A stretch of DNA of 64,000 nucleotides from Sphingopyxis sp. BSN-002 (lineage in GTDB: Bacteria > Pseudomonadota > Alphaproteobacteria > Sphingomonadales > Sphingomonadaceae): NCBI RefSeq assembly GCF_022024275.1, contig NZ_CP091804.1, positions 3,118,501 through 3,182,500 on the forward strand, given 5' to 3'. Positions 9,897 to 18,017 of this stretch are shown piece after piece. How positions within the stretch are numbered: position 1 is the first letter of the stretch; every line of letters starts with the position of its first letter. The notes beneath the pieces were generated by a model that worked only from the letters and a program-made list of their open reading frames with translations, was not told where the DNA came from and searched no databases. The position numbers and the translations under genes were made by a program.

Positions 9897-9983
9897 TGGT
9901 GCGGTCGAGAAGACTCGAACTTCCACGGCCTTTCGGCCACAACGACCTCAACGTTGCGCGTCTACCAGTTCCGCCACGACCGC
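9897..9983 (-). tRNA. tRNA-Leu (anticodon GAG)
   Basis: On the minus strand this folds as a class II tRNA. The acceptor GCGGTCG pairs with CGACCGC. The D loop contains TGGTAGACGC. The anticodon stem CAACG/CGTTG encloses loop TTGAGGT with anticodon GAG. A long variable arm (GGCCGAAAGGCC) is present, and the T arm loop is TTCGAGT. The discriminator A and the CCA end are encoded (ACCA at 9897-9900). It reads CUC/CUU leucine codons. The 3' end points toward the toxin locus. Confidence 0.95.
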
Positions 9984-10138
9984 ACATCATGATGGTTCCG
10001 GACAGTCCGGCACCAGGTAGGAGCGGGCGCCTAGCAAAGCTTTCCGGGTGATGCAAGCGAGCTTCGCCGCTTTTATTTCTTGCACCTGCGAACATGGCGC
10101 CGCGCGGCTTGGGCCGATGTCACGGAAGCGACTTCGAA

Positions 10139-10191
10139 GAGTCACCTTACTGTCATTGCTCTGGCGTCAGACCGTCATCGAATCACCCTAG
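10139..10191 (+). promoter_or_regulatory. Predicted Pho box promoter of the lipoprotein gene
   Basis: Four tandem 11-bp units begin at 10139, 10150, 10161 and 10172: GAGTCAC, CTGTCAT, CTGGCGT and CCGTCAT, each followed by 4 bases. This is the phasing of PhoB direct repeats (consensus CTGTCAT every 11 bp). Seven bases after the last unit comes CCCTAG (10186-10191), which also occurs at the same spacing in the gspC promoter, so it may be the -10 region. The rest of the 9984-10286 gap shows no gene. The ATG is about 100 bases downstream. Confidence 0.7.
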
Positions 10192-10286
10192 TGGCGGCGG
10201 CACCGGGGGCGAGGCGGCACACCTCTTTCGTTTGCCGGTGGTTTTTCACTGCGCTCGACATGCGCACACCGGGAACGGAGAATTTC

Positions 10287-11912
10287 ATGGCGGCCTTTGC
10301 ACGCGTTCGTTTGATCATGCTTACCAGCGTGGCCTGTTCCACCCTCGCGGCCTGCGGTGCCGACGACATCGCATCGCCGGGCGAAGGCGGTACGATCATC
10401 ATCAACCCGACGCCCACCCCGACCCCGACGCCGACCCCCACGCCGACTCCGACTCCGCCGTCGGTGACGCCGGCTGCCGGCTGCCCGACGATCTCGGCCG
10501 GCGCGCTCACCGACAGCGGCACGATTGCCAACGCATCGGTCGGTACCTTCCGCGTCTGCACGCTGCCGTCGGTCATCACGGGCAGCATCACGCTGCCGAA
10601 GATCGCCGGTCTCGTCTATCGCATGAACGGCCGCGTCGACGTCGGTACCGACAAGGGGCCGACCACGACGGGCACGACCAACGTCGTCCTGACGATCGAG
10701 CCCGGCGTCATCCTCTACGGCGAATCGGGTCCGTCGTGGCTCAACGTCACCCGCGGCAACTCGATCCAGGCCGTCGGCACCCCGACCAAGCCGATCATTT
10801 TCACCAGCCGCGACAACGTCCAGGGCCTGAACACCGAAAATTCGTCGGGTCAGTGGGGCGGTGTCGTGCTGAGCGGCCGTGCGCAGGTCACCAACTGCGC
10901 GACCGGCGGCGCGGCGCCGGGCACGACGGCCTGCGAACGCCAGACCGAAGGCGCGGTGGATCCGGCGCTTTACGGCGGCGCGAACAACACCGAGAGCAGC
11001 GGCCGTCTGAGCTATGTCCAGATCCGCTTCTCGGGCTACATCCTGTCGAACAACAGCGAGCTTCAGTCGCTGACGCTGCAGGGCGTCGGTTCGGGCACCC
11101 AGATCGATCATATCCAGTCGTACAACAGCTCGGACGATGCGGTCGAAATCTTCGGTGGCCACGCCCATGTGAAGCACTTCATCGCGGTCGGCGCCGAGGA
11201 CGACAATCTCGACACCGACGTCGGCACGAAGGCAAACTTCCAGTACGGCATCATCGTCCAGCGTCCGAACATCGGCGACGCGCTGATCGAGGCCGACTCG
11301 GACGACACGCTCGATGGCGACAATCCGCGTCAGAACACCCGCGTGTCGAACTTCGTCTTCTACCAGAATTCGAACAACAGCTCGTCGGACCAGGCGTCGA
11401 TCCTGCTGCGCGGCGGTACCGACTATGGGCTCTACAACTCGCTGGTCGTCAGCCCGAACAACTCGTGCCTCCGCATCAGCCGTGCGCAGACCGCTTCGGG
11501 CACGCAGAATGCCGCGATCGACGAATTCGGTGCACCGATCTTCCGCTCGGTCCTGATGCAGTGCTCGGGCACCAAATATATCGGCAGCAACGGCCCGTCG
11601 GCGACCGACGTGCAGGCGATCTTCGGCACCGGAACGAACGGCAACAACGATGCCTACACCCCGACGCTGACCAGCCTGTACATCAACGGCGCGACCGAAA
11701 CCGCGGTGACCCCGTTCAACGTTTCGACGCTGAACGGCCAGACGTTCAACGGCATCGAACTGACGCGGGCCGGCTTCTTCGACGCGACGACCTATATCGG
11801 CGCGGTCAAGGATGCGAGCGACACCTGGTTCCAGGGTTGGACCTGCAACAGCGGCACCGCCAATTTCGGCACCGGCAATTCGGGTCTCTGCACCACGCTG
11901 CCGACCACCTGA
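10287..11912 (+). CDS. Surface lipoprotein, ElpS-like (predicted phosphate-starvation protein)
   Basis: 541 residues from ATG 10287, with CGGAG upstream. The N-terminus is a lipoprotein signal (MAAFARVRLIMLTSVACSTL) ending in lipobox LAAC. A Pro-Thr repeat linker of about 17 residues follows near residue 45, then a Cys-containing mature domain with many Gly, Asn and Asp turns (for example DDAVEIFGGHAHVK), consistent with a beta-helix. It lies directly upstream of a TonB receptor and a complete T2SS operon. In Caulobacter crescentus the phosphate-starvation lipoprotein ElpS is encoded next to T2SS genes and released from the cell surface in a T2SS-dependent way. Matching position, lipobox and Pho repeats suggest the same role here; sequence homology to ElpS was not tested. 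Confidence 0.7.
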   Translation: MAAFARVRLIMLTSVACSTLAACGADDIASPGEGGTIIINPTPTPTPTPTPTPTPTPPSVTPAAGCPTISAGALTDSGTIANASVGTFRVCTLPSVITGSITLPKIAGLVYRMNGRVDVGTDKGPTTTGTTNVVLTIEPGVILYGESGPSWLNVTRGNSIQAVGTPTKPIIFTSRDNVQGLNTENSSGQWGGVVLSGRAQVTNCATGGAAPGTTACERQTEGAVDPALYGGANNTESSGRLSYVQIRFSGYILSNNSELQSLTLQGVGSGTQIDHIQSYNSSDDAVEIFGGHAHVKHFIAVGAEDDNLDTDVGTKANFQYGIIVQRPNIGDALIEADSDDTLDGDNPRQNTRVSNFVFYQNSNNSSSDQASILLRGGTDYGLYNSLVVSPNNSCLRISRAQTASGTQNAAIDEFGAPIFRSVLMQCSGTKYIGSNGPSATDVQAIFGTGTNGNNDAYTPTLTSLYINGATETAVTPFNVSTLNGQTFNGIELTRAGFFDATTYIGAVKDASDTWFQGWTCNSGTANFGTGNSGLCTTLPTT

Positions 11913-11931
11913 GGCCTTTGGCATCAATCGG

Positions 11932-11958
11932 GAGGGGGCGGCGGGGTGCCGCTCCCTC
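11932..11958 (+). terminator. Intercistronic hairpin between lipoprotein and TonB-receptor genes
   Basis: An 11-bp stem (GAGGGGGCGGC with GCCGCTCCCTC, one G-T pair) has a 5-base loop, followed by an AT-rich TATTTT. It sits 20 bases after the lipoprotein stop and 36 before the receptor ATG. It may be a partial terminator or a 3' stabilising structure that makes the lipoprotein more abundant than the receptor. Confidence 0.5.
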
Positions 11959-11994
11959 TCACGCATATTTTCGGGTTCCTGAGGGGTGACTGTC

Positions 11995-14748
11995 ATGTCC
12001 AAGCCGATCCGGCTCGCCAGCCTGTTGTTGATTTCCACGGCGCTCGTCGCGCCCGCCACGGCGATGGCGCAAACGGATCCGGCACCCGAGGCACCTGCCG
12101 CCGATCCGGCAGCCGAAGCGCCCGCGGACGCTGCCGCCGAAGCGCCGGCAGATGACGAACTGGACGTGTCGATCCCCGGTGGCGGCGAGATCGTCGTGAC
12201 CGGCCGTCGCAACGCCAACGTCGAGCGCACGGCCCCCCAGGTCGTCTCGGTTCTCGGTGCCGCCGACATCGCGCGCACCGGTGAAGGCAATATCGCGGGC
12301 GCGCTGGGCCGTGTCACTGGCCTCAGCGTCGTCGGCAACGGCTTCGTCTATGTCCGTGGTCTCGGCGACCGCTATTCGCTCGCACTGCTCAACGGCTCGC
12401 CGCTTCCCAGCCCCGAACCGCTGAAGCGCGTCGTCCCGCTCGACATTTTCCCCAGCGGCATCATCGCCTCGTCGCTCGTCCAGAAAAGCTACTCGGCCAA
12501 CTTCCCGGGCGAATTCGGCGGCGGCGTGATCAACCTCACGACCAAGGCGGTGCCGCGCGACCCCTTCCTGACGATCGGCGCCAGCATCGGCGGCAACTCG
12601 GAAACGACGGGCCAGCTCGGCTATACCTATTACGGAACCGGCAGCGACTGGACCGGCTTCGGCGACGGCGGCCGCAATCTGCCGTCCGCATACAAGGCGT
12701 GGCGCGCCTCGGGCCTGCGCATCAACGATCCCAGCGTCAATCAGCAAGCAATCGCCGGCCAGTTCGTGACGGCGAGCAACGCGATCGTCCAGCGCAACGA
12801 CAATATGCCGGTCAACTGGGGCGCCAACATCACCGGCGGCAAATCCTGGACGCTCGGCGGCACCGAGATCGGTCTGATCGCGACGGCGGGCTATACGAGC
12901 AAATGGCGTACGCGCGACGTGACGCAGCAGACAGCGAATGCGCTCGACCTGTCCTCGCTCAACACCGATATCAACCGCGTGATCACCGATAACCGCGTCG
13001 TCGTGAACGGCCTCATCGGTCTCAGCGCCGAATTCGGCGAGAACAAGGTTCGCTGGACCAACCTGTACATCCGCGACACCATCAAGCAGGCGCGCCTCGG
13101 CGCCGAAGATCGCCCGCTGAGTTCGGATGCGAACCCCGGCGTCAGCTTCATGTACCAGGACACCGCCTGGTATGCGCGCCAGCTGTTCAACACGCAGTTC
13201 GTCGGCGAATTCCAGCCTTTCGACGACCTGCATGTCGACATCCGCGCGGGCTACGCCAATTCGCAGCGCGAGGCGCCGTTCGAGCTGAGCTTCGTCTACA
13301 GCCGCTCCAACAGCCCGACCGATCCCTATGGGCAGTTCTACACGAACACCCTGAATACGGGGCAGCGTCCGGGCAGCGCGACGATCGCCTTTTCGGACCT
13401 GAACGAGGATCTGTACTCGGCCGGCATCGACTTCACCTATGAAATCACGCCGACGGTGAAAGCGGTCTATGGCTATGCCTATAGCGATACCGACCGCGTT
13501 ACCGAACGCCGCGACTTCCTGTTCCAGGGGAACAACAATATTCCGCTCGGCGTCTCGCTGCTGCGGCCCGACCTGCTGCTCTCGCAGACGGTGATCTGTT
13601 TCCCGCCGCTCAATCCGCCGACCAACCCCAATTGTCCGGCCAACCCCAGCCCGACGGGTATCAGCCTGGTCGACAGCACGGGCTCTAACCCGACGTTCGA
13701 GGCGACCCTGCGCAATCATGCGGGCTATTTCCAGCTGCAGGCCGACCTGATCGACGGGCTCAACCTCAACATCGGCGCACGCTATGAAACCGCGGTCCAG
13801 CGCGTCAGCGCGGTGCAGGTCTATACCGTCAATCCGACCTTGCCGCCCGATACCAATCTCAGCCGCAACTATCTGCTTCCCGCTGCGACGCTGACATACG
13901 AGATCCAGCCGCAGATGCAGGTGCGCCTCAGCGCCTCGAAGACGATCGCACGCCCCCAGTTCCGCGAACTGGTGTTCCAGACCTATTATGATCCCGACAC
14001 CAACCGGAACTTCCAGGGCAATCCGCAGCTTGTCGACAGCCAGTTGTACAACGCCGAAGGCCGCTTCGAATGGTATTTCGCGCCCGAACAGCGCCTGTCG
14101 ATCGGCGGCTTCTACAAGCGGATCAAGAATCCGATCGAAACCTATGCCAGCTTCGACGGCAACAGCGTGACGACGCGCTTCGCCAACGCCCCCGAGGCGA
14201 CGCTGTACGGCGCCGAGTTCGAGGTACAGAAGCATTTCGATCTCAGCGGCTGGGGTGACGGCTTCTTCGCCACGCGCCGCGCGGTGGTCATCGGCAACTA
14301 CACTTATTCGAAGTCCGAACTGAAGGTTGGCCCTGACGATCCGGTCAAGGCCTTCCCCTTCACCGGCGCGACGCTGGCCAGCCAGTTCTTCCGCGACGGC
14401 GCGCCGCTGACCGGCCAGTCGGACCATCTCGTCAACCTCGAGTTCGGTCTCGAGGATACCGAGAAGCTGTCGCAGCAGACGATCCTGATTTCCTATGCGT
14501 CGGATCGCATCACGCGGCGCGGGCCTTCGGGCCAGCCGGACATTTTCGAAAAGCCGGGCGTCCAGATCGACTTCGTTGCGCGTCAGGGCATTCCGCTGTT
14601 CGGCAAGGAGCTCGAGCTGAAGTTCGAGGCGCGGAATATCCTCGGCACGAAGTTCAAGGAAATGCAGCAGAGCGGCGACAACACCGTCTACTACAACCTG
14701 TATAAAACCGGCACGACCTTCTCGCTCGGCGGATCGCTGAAATTCTAG
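11995..14748 (+). CDS. TonB-dependent outer-membrane receptor
   Basis: 917 residues from ATG 11995, preceded by GAGGGG at 8 nt; a GTG at 11986 is less likely because it overlaps that site. Signal peptide MSKPIRLASLLLISTALVAP...AMAQ is followed by an unusual 35-residue Ala/Pro/Asp/Glu-rich spacer, then TonB-box-like EIVVTGRR. The plug domain carries VYVRGLGDRYSLALLNG and FGGGVINLTTK. The beta-barrel occupies about residues 200-917 and ends in a C-terminal aromatic (LGGSLKF). Such receptors take up substrates across the outer membrane using TonB energy. Shared transcription from the Pho-box promoter upstream suggests uptake of a phosphorus compound, but the ligand cannot be read from the sequence. 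An antisense frame across the gene is a codon-bias shadow. Confidence 0.92.
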   Translation: MSKPIRLASLLLISTALVAPATAMAQTDPAPEAPAADPAAEAPADAAAEAPADDELDVSIPGGGEIVVTGRRNANVERTAPQVVSVLGAADIARTGEGNIAGALGRVTGLSVVGNGFVYVRGLGDRYSLALLNGSPLPSPEPLKRVVPLDIFPSGIIASSLVQKSYSANFPGEFGGGVINLTTKAVPRDPFLTIGASIGGNSETTGQLGYTYYGTGSDWTGFGDGGRNLPSAYKAWRASGLRINDPSVNQQAIAGQFVTASNAIVQRNDNMPVNWGANITGGKSWTLGGTEIGLIATAGYTSKWRTRDVTQQTANALDLSSLNTDINRVITDNRVVVNGLIGLSAEFGENKVRWTNLYIRDTIKQARLGAEDRPLSSDANPGVSFMYQDTAWYARQLFNTQFVGEFQPFDDLHVDIRAGYANSQREAPFELSFVYSRSNSPTDPYGQFYTNTLNTGQRPGSATIAFSDLNEDLYSAGIDFTYEITPTVKAVYGYAYSDTDRVTERRDFLFQGNNNIPLGVSLLRPDLLLSQTVICFPPLNPPTNPNCPANPSPTGISLVDSTGSNPTFEATLRNHAGYFQLQADLIDGLNLNIGARYETAVQRVSAVQVYTVNPTLPPDTNLSRNYLLPAATLTYEIQPQMQVRLSASKTIARPQFRELVFQTYYDPDTNRNFQGNPQLVDSQLYNAEGRFEWYFAPEQRLSIGGFYKRIKNPIETYASFDGNSVTTRFANAPEATLYGAEFEVQKHFDLSGWGDGFFATRRAVVIGNYTYSKSELKVGPDDPVKAFPFTGATLASQFFRDGAPLTGQSDHLVNLEFGLEDTEKLSQQTILISYASDRITRRGPSGQPDIFEKPGVQIDFVARQGIPLFGKELELKFEARNILGTKFKEMQQSGDNTVYYNLYKTGTTFSLGGSLKF

Positions 14749-14763
14749 AGGTCCCTTGCACGT

Positions 14764-14786
14764 CACCCCGGCCGAGTGCCGGGGTG
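14764..14786 (+). terminator. Hairpin after the TonB-receptor gene
   Basis: A 9-bp GC-rich stem (CACCCCGGC/GCCGGGGTG) with loop CGAGT begins 16 bases after the receptor stop. There is no T run, so it may be a weak or Rho-assisted terminator that separates the receptor transcript from the gsp promoter. Confidence 0.5.
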
Positions 14787-14823
14787 GCGACTGCTACCAG
14801 CCGTGCAGGGCGGACTCGCCCCT

Positions 14824-14876
14824 CTGTCAAAAAACTGTAATCTTCCCGTCAGCTGATTGTCACCGATCGCCCCTAG
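14824..14876 (+). promoter_or_regulatory. Predicted Pho box promoter of the gsp operon
   Basis: Four 7-mers with exact 11-bp spacing start at 14824, 14835, 14846 and 14857: CTGTCAA, CTGTAAT, CCGTCAG and TTGTCAC. All match the PhoB half-site CTGTCAT/C with one or two changes. Seven bases after the last one comes CCCTAG (14871-14876), the same element at the same distance as in front of the lipoprotein gene. gspC starts 60 bases after the last repeat. Confidence 0.75.
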
Positions 14877-14922
14877 GCGATTCGCGAGACCGCTTTTTCA
14901 GTTGGGGGACAGGGACGAATTC

Positions 14923-15801
14923 ATGGCGACGCTGATGTCCGGATCGGCCGTACGGCTGCCGCGCGCGCTGCCTTCGTGGCTGCGCGGGAAGCGGTCGGCG
15001 CGCGACGTCGGTCCGGCGATTCTCGTCGGGCTTCTGGTCGCGGCGTTGATCTGGCAGGCGGTCAGCCTGCTGTGGGCGCTTGTCGTGCCATTGTCCCCGC
15101 TCGGCGCGTGGCAGCCGCAAACGGCGGTCATCGCATCGCCCGCCGAGCGCCGCGCGCTGTTCACCAGCATCGACCCCTTCTTTCGCGGTGCGGGGCAGGG
15201 GCCGGCGACGGCCACGGTAACCTCTGCCGGACTCACGCTGTTCGGGATCAATATCAACGAAGCCACCGGCGGCGGTTCGGCGATCATCGCCGGCGAGGAC
15301 GGCGTCCAGAACAGCTATGCCGTGGGTGACGAGATCGCGCCGGGATTGAAGCTGGTCGGCGTGGCATTCGACCATGTCCTGCTCGATCGCGGCGGTGCGC
15401 GCGAGACGCTGTTCCTCGACCAGAGCGGCGGCGCGTCCGCCGCCCCGGCTCCTGCGCTTCCCGCGCCGACGCCGGAGGCCGGCGCCGCTCCCGCCGGCGG
15501 GACGTCGCCGGGTGGCGAAATGTCGCCCGACGCCCTGAAGGCCGGCGTCGGTTTCGCGCCGCGCGCCGAGAATGGCCGGATCACCGGCCTTGTCGTCCAG
15601 TCGCAGGGTGACGGCGCGGTGTTTCGTTCGGCAGGCCTGAAACCCGGCGACGTCATCCGCTCGGTCAATGGCCGCCCGATCAGTTCGGCAGGCGATGCTG
15701 CGTCGCTTGCCAGCCAGTTTGCGCCCGGCGCGCGCCTCTCGCTCGAAGTCGAGCGCGGGGCCGGTGTCGTCCCGGTCGCCATCATCCTCTCGAAGCAATA
15801 G
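14923..15801 (+). CDS. gspC: Type II secretion inner-membrane protein GspC
   Basis: 292 residues from ATG 14923; an AGGGAC-type ribosome site precedes it. A single membrane helix at about residues 30-52 follows a basic cytoplasmic tail. The periplasmic part has the HR domain (LTLFGININEATGGGSAII), a Pro/Ala linker, and a C-terminal PDZ domain (LVVQSQGDGAVFRSAGLKPG). GspC links the inner-membrane platform to the secretin GspD. It is the first gene of an operon in which most neighbours overlap or lie within a few bases of each other. Confidence 0.93.
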   Translation: MATLMSGSAVRLPRALPSWLRGKRSARDVGPAILVGLLVAALIWQAVSLLWALVVPLSPLGAWQPQTAVIASPAERRALFTSIDPFFRGAGQGPATATVTSAGLTLFGININEATGGGSAIIAGEDGVQNSYAVGDEIAPGLKLVGVAFDHVLLDRGGARETLFLDQSGGASAAPAPALPAPTPEAGAAPAGGTSPGGEMSPDALKAGVGFAPRAENGRITGLVVQSQGDGAVFRSAGLKPGDVIRSVNGRPISSAGDAASLASQFAPGARLSLEVERGAGVVPVAIILSKQ

Positions 15802-15806
15802 GTCCC

Positions 15807-18017
15807 ATGCGTCTCAAACTGTCCCTGATGCTCGCTGCAGCTCTCGTCTCCGCCACGCCGGGACCGGCGTTCGCGCAATATACGCTGAATGTCCGCGATG
15901 CCGATATCCGCGCCTTCATCCAGGATGCGGCGCGGATTACCGGGCGCACCTTCGTCATCGACGGACGGGTGAACGGCAAGGTCTCGGTCGTCACCGACCG
16001 CCCGCTGTCGCGCAGCGAATATTTCGAAATCTTCCTCTCAACCCTCCGCTCGAACGGGCTCGTCGCGGTGCCGGGGCCGAACGGCGCCTATCGCATCCAG
16101 CCGATCGACGGCGCCGCCGCGCAACCGGGCCGGATCGGCAGCGATCGCGCGGCGCAGAACCAGTTCGTCACCGAGATCATTCGCCTGAAGCACATCGACG
16201 CCGTCGCTGCCGTCGAAACGCTGCGCCCCTTGGTCAGTGCGCAGGGATCGCTCACCGCGAACCGCAACGCGAACAGCCTTGTGGTTGCCGATTTCGCCGA
16301 CAATATCCGCCGTATCCGAGCGCTTGCGGCCAGCATCGACCGCGATACCTCGACCAGCCAGATCGTCACGCTGAAGAATGCCGGCGCGCGCGAAATCGCC
16401 GCGGCGCTGACCGCGCTCGTTCCGGCTGCAGGCGAGGGGGCAAAAGCCCCGATCGCGATCGTGCCGGTCGACAGCAGCAACGCGATCGCGCTCCGCGGTG
16501 ATCAGGCGCTCGTCGCGCGTTTCGTCTCGATGGCGAACGACCTCGATGCGAAAGCAGCCGGCGGCACCGAGCTGCGCGTCTACTGGCTCGAACATGCCAA
16601 TGCCGAAACGCTGCTGCCGACCTTGCAGCAGCTCGTCGGCGGCGGCAGCGATCCGGCGCAAAAGGCGGGTCTGCCGCCCGCGTCGTCCTCGTCCTCGACA
16701 ACGGGCGGCAGCACATCTGCGCCGACCGCCGCGCCGGCGACCACCACGCCAACTTCGGTCAGCGGTTCGGGCGGCAGCATCGCGACGCGCGGCCCCGCGA
16801 TCGTCACGCGCTACGAAGGTGCCAATGCGATCATCGTCGCGGCGAACAGCGAAGTGCAGCGGATGCTCGGCGAGCTGATCCGCCAGCTCGACAGCCGCCG
16901 CGAACAGGTGCTGGTCGAGGCGATCGTGGTGGAGATCGGCGACGATGCCGCGAAGCGCCTCGGCGTCCAGTTCCTGCTCGGCGGCAAGAATATCCCGTTC
17001 GTCGCGACCAACTACAGCAATGCCCAGCCGAATATCTTCACGCTCGGCGGCGCCTATGCGGCGAACCGGCTGTCGCAGGAAACGACCACGGTCAACGGCA
17101 ACACGACGGTGACCCAGACCAACAGCGCGCTCGGCAGCAGCCTGCAGGAAGCGGCCGCCGCATCGCTGCTCACCGCGACCGGCGGCTTCGCGGGCTTCGC
17201 GGGCGACATCGGCAAGAACACCATCTTCGGTGCGATCATCAATGCGGTGAAGTCCGACACGACGTCGAACCTGCTCGCGACCCCGCATATCGTCACGCTC
17301 GACAATCAGGCCGCGAAATTCCTCGTCGGACAGGAAGTGCCGATCACGACGGGCGAGGCGCTTTCGGACAATTTCGACAACGCCTTCCGCACCGTCCAGC
17401 GCGAAGAGGTCGGCATCAAGCTGGAGGTGACGCCGCAGGTCAATGGCGCGGGCGAGGTGAAGCTGTTCCTGCGTCAGGAAGTGTCGAGCGTCGCGGGACC
17501 GGTATCGTCGCGCAACAGCGACCTGATCCTCAACAAGCGCTCGTTCGAGACGGTGCTCACGGTCGACGACGGCGAGATCCTCGCAATCGGCGGCCTGCTC
17601 AACGACGACGAGCGCAAGACGATCGAGCGCATCCCGCTGCTCAGCGACATTCCGCTGGTCGGCGAATTGTTCAAGTCGCGCAGCCGCTCGCGTTCCAAGA
17701 CGAACCTGATGGTCTTCATCCGCCCGACGATCCTGCGCAATCGCGAGGACAATGCAGCGCTCACCGCGCGCCGTTACGGCTATATCCGCGATTTCCAGCT
17801 CCAGCGGAATCCGGGCGAGGAGCCCGCGATCGACACGCTGGTGCGCGACTATATGGGCACTGTCCCACCGGTCGCGACCGCTCCGACGCCCGCCGACGTG
17901 ACCGTCGGACCCGTCAATCTGCCCGAACTGCGCGGACCCGATGGCAAGGTGATCAGCACCGACGTGCCGCCTTCGGTGTCGCAGGCACCCGCACCCCCGC
18001 CCGGAGACTATCCGTGA
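15807..18017 (+). CDS. gspD: Type II secretion outer-membrane secretin GspD
   Basis: 736 residues. Signal peptide MRLKLSLMLAAALVSATPGP...FAQ is followed by the N0 domain (YTLNVRDADIRAFIQDAARI) and repeated N1-N3 domains. A Ser/Thr/Pro-rich insertion at about residues 290-325 lies in N3. The C-terminal secretin domain holds VEAIVVEIGD, TPHIVTLDNQAAKFLVGQEVP and GGLLNDDERKTIERIPLLSD. It forms the multimeric outer-membrane channel through which folded exoproteins leave. No lipobox is present, and no pilotin gene is seen in the window. The stop overlaps the gspE start. Confidence 0.96.
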   Translation: MRLKLSLMLAAALVSATPGPAFAQYTLNVRDADIRAFIQDAARITGRTFVIDGRVNGKVSVVTDRPLSRSEYFEIFLSTLRSNGLVAVPGPNGAYRIQPIDGAAAQPGRIGSDRAAQNQFVTEIIRLKHIDAVAAVETLRPLVSAQGSLTANRNANSLVVADFADNIRRIRALAASIDRDTSTSQIVTLKNAGAREIAAALTALVPAAGEGAKAPIAIVPVDSSNAIALRGDQALVARFVSMANDLDAKAAGGTELRVYWLEHANAETLLPTLQQLVGGGSDPAQKAGLPPASSSSSTTGGSTSAPTAAPATTTPTSVSGSGGSIATRGPAIVTRYEGANAIIVAANSEVQRMLGELIRQLDSRREQVLVEAIVVEIGDDAAKRLGVQFLLGGKNIPFVATNYSNAQPNIFTLGGAYAANRLSQETTTVNGNTTVTQTNSALGSSLQEAAAASLLTATGGFAGFAGDIGKNTIFGAIINAVKSDTTSNLLATPHIVTLDNQAAKFLVGQEVPITTGEALSDNFDNAFRTVQREEVGIKLEVTPQVNGAGEVKLFLRQEVSSVAGPVSSRNSDLILNKRSFETVLTVDDGEILAIGGLLNDDERKTIERIPLLSDIPLVGELFKSRSRSRSKTNLMVFIRPTILRNREDNAALTARRYGYIRDFQLQRNPGEEPAIDTLVRDYMGTVPPVATAPTPADVTVGPVNLPELRGPDGKVISTDVPPSVSQAPAPPPGDYP

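Noticed and set aside
10409..10462. Short tandem repeat that might be a CRISPR or microsatellite
   Set aside because: It encodes the Pro-Thr linker after the lipobox; no spacers are present.
11959..14766. Long antisense frame (935 codons) across the TonB receptor
   Set aside because: No ribosome site, no known domain; Arg/Asp/Val-rich composition is what GC-rich third positions give on the opposite strand.
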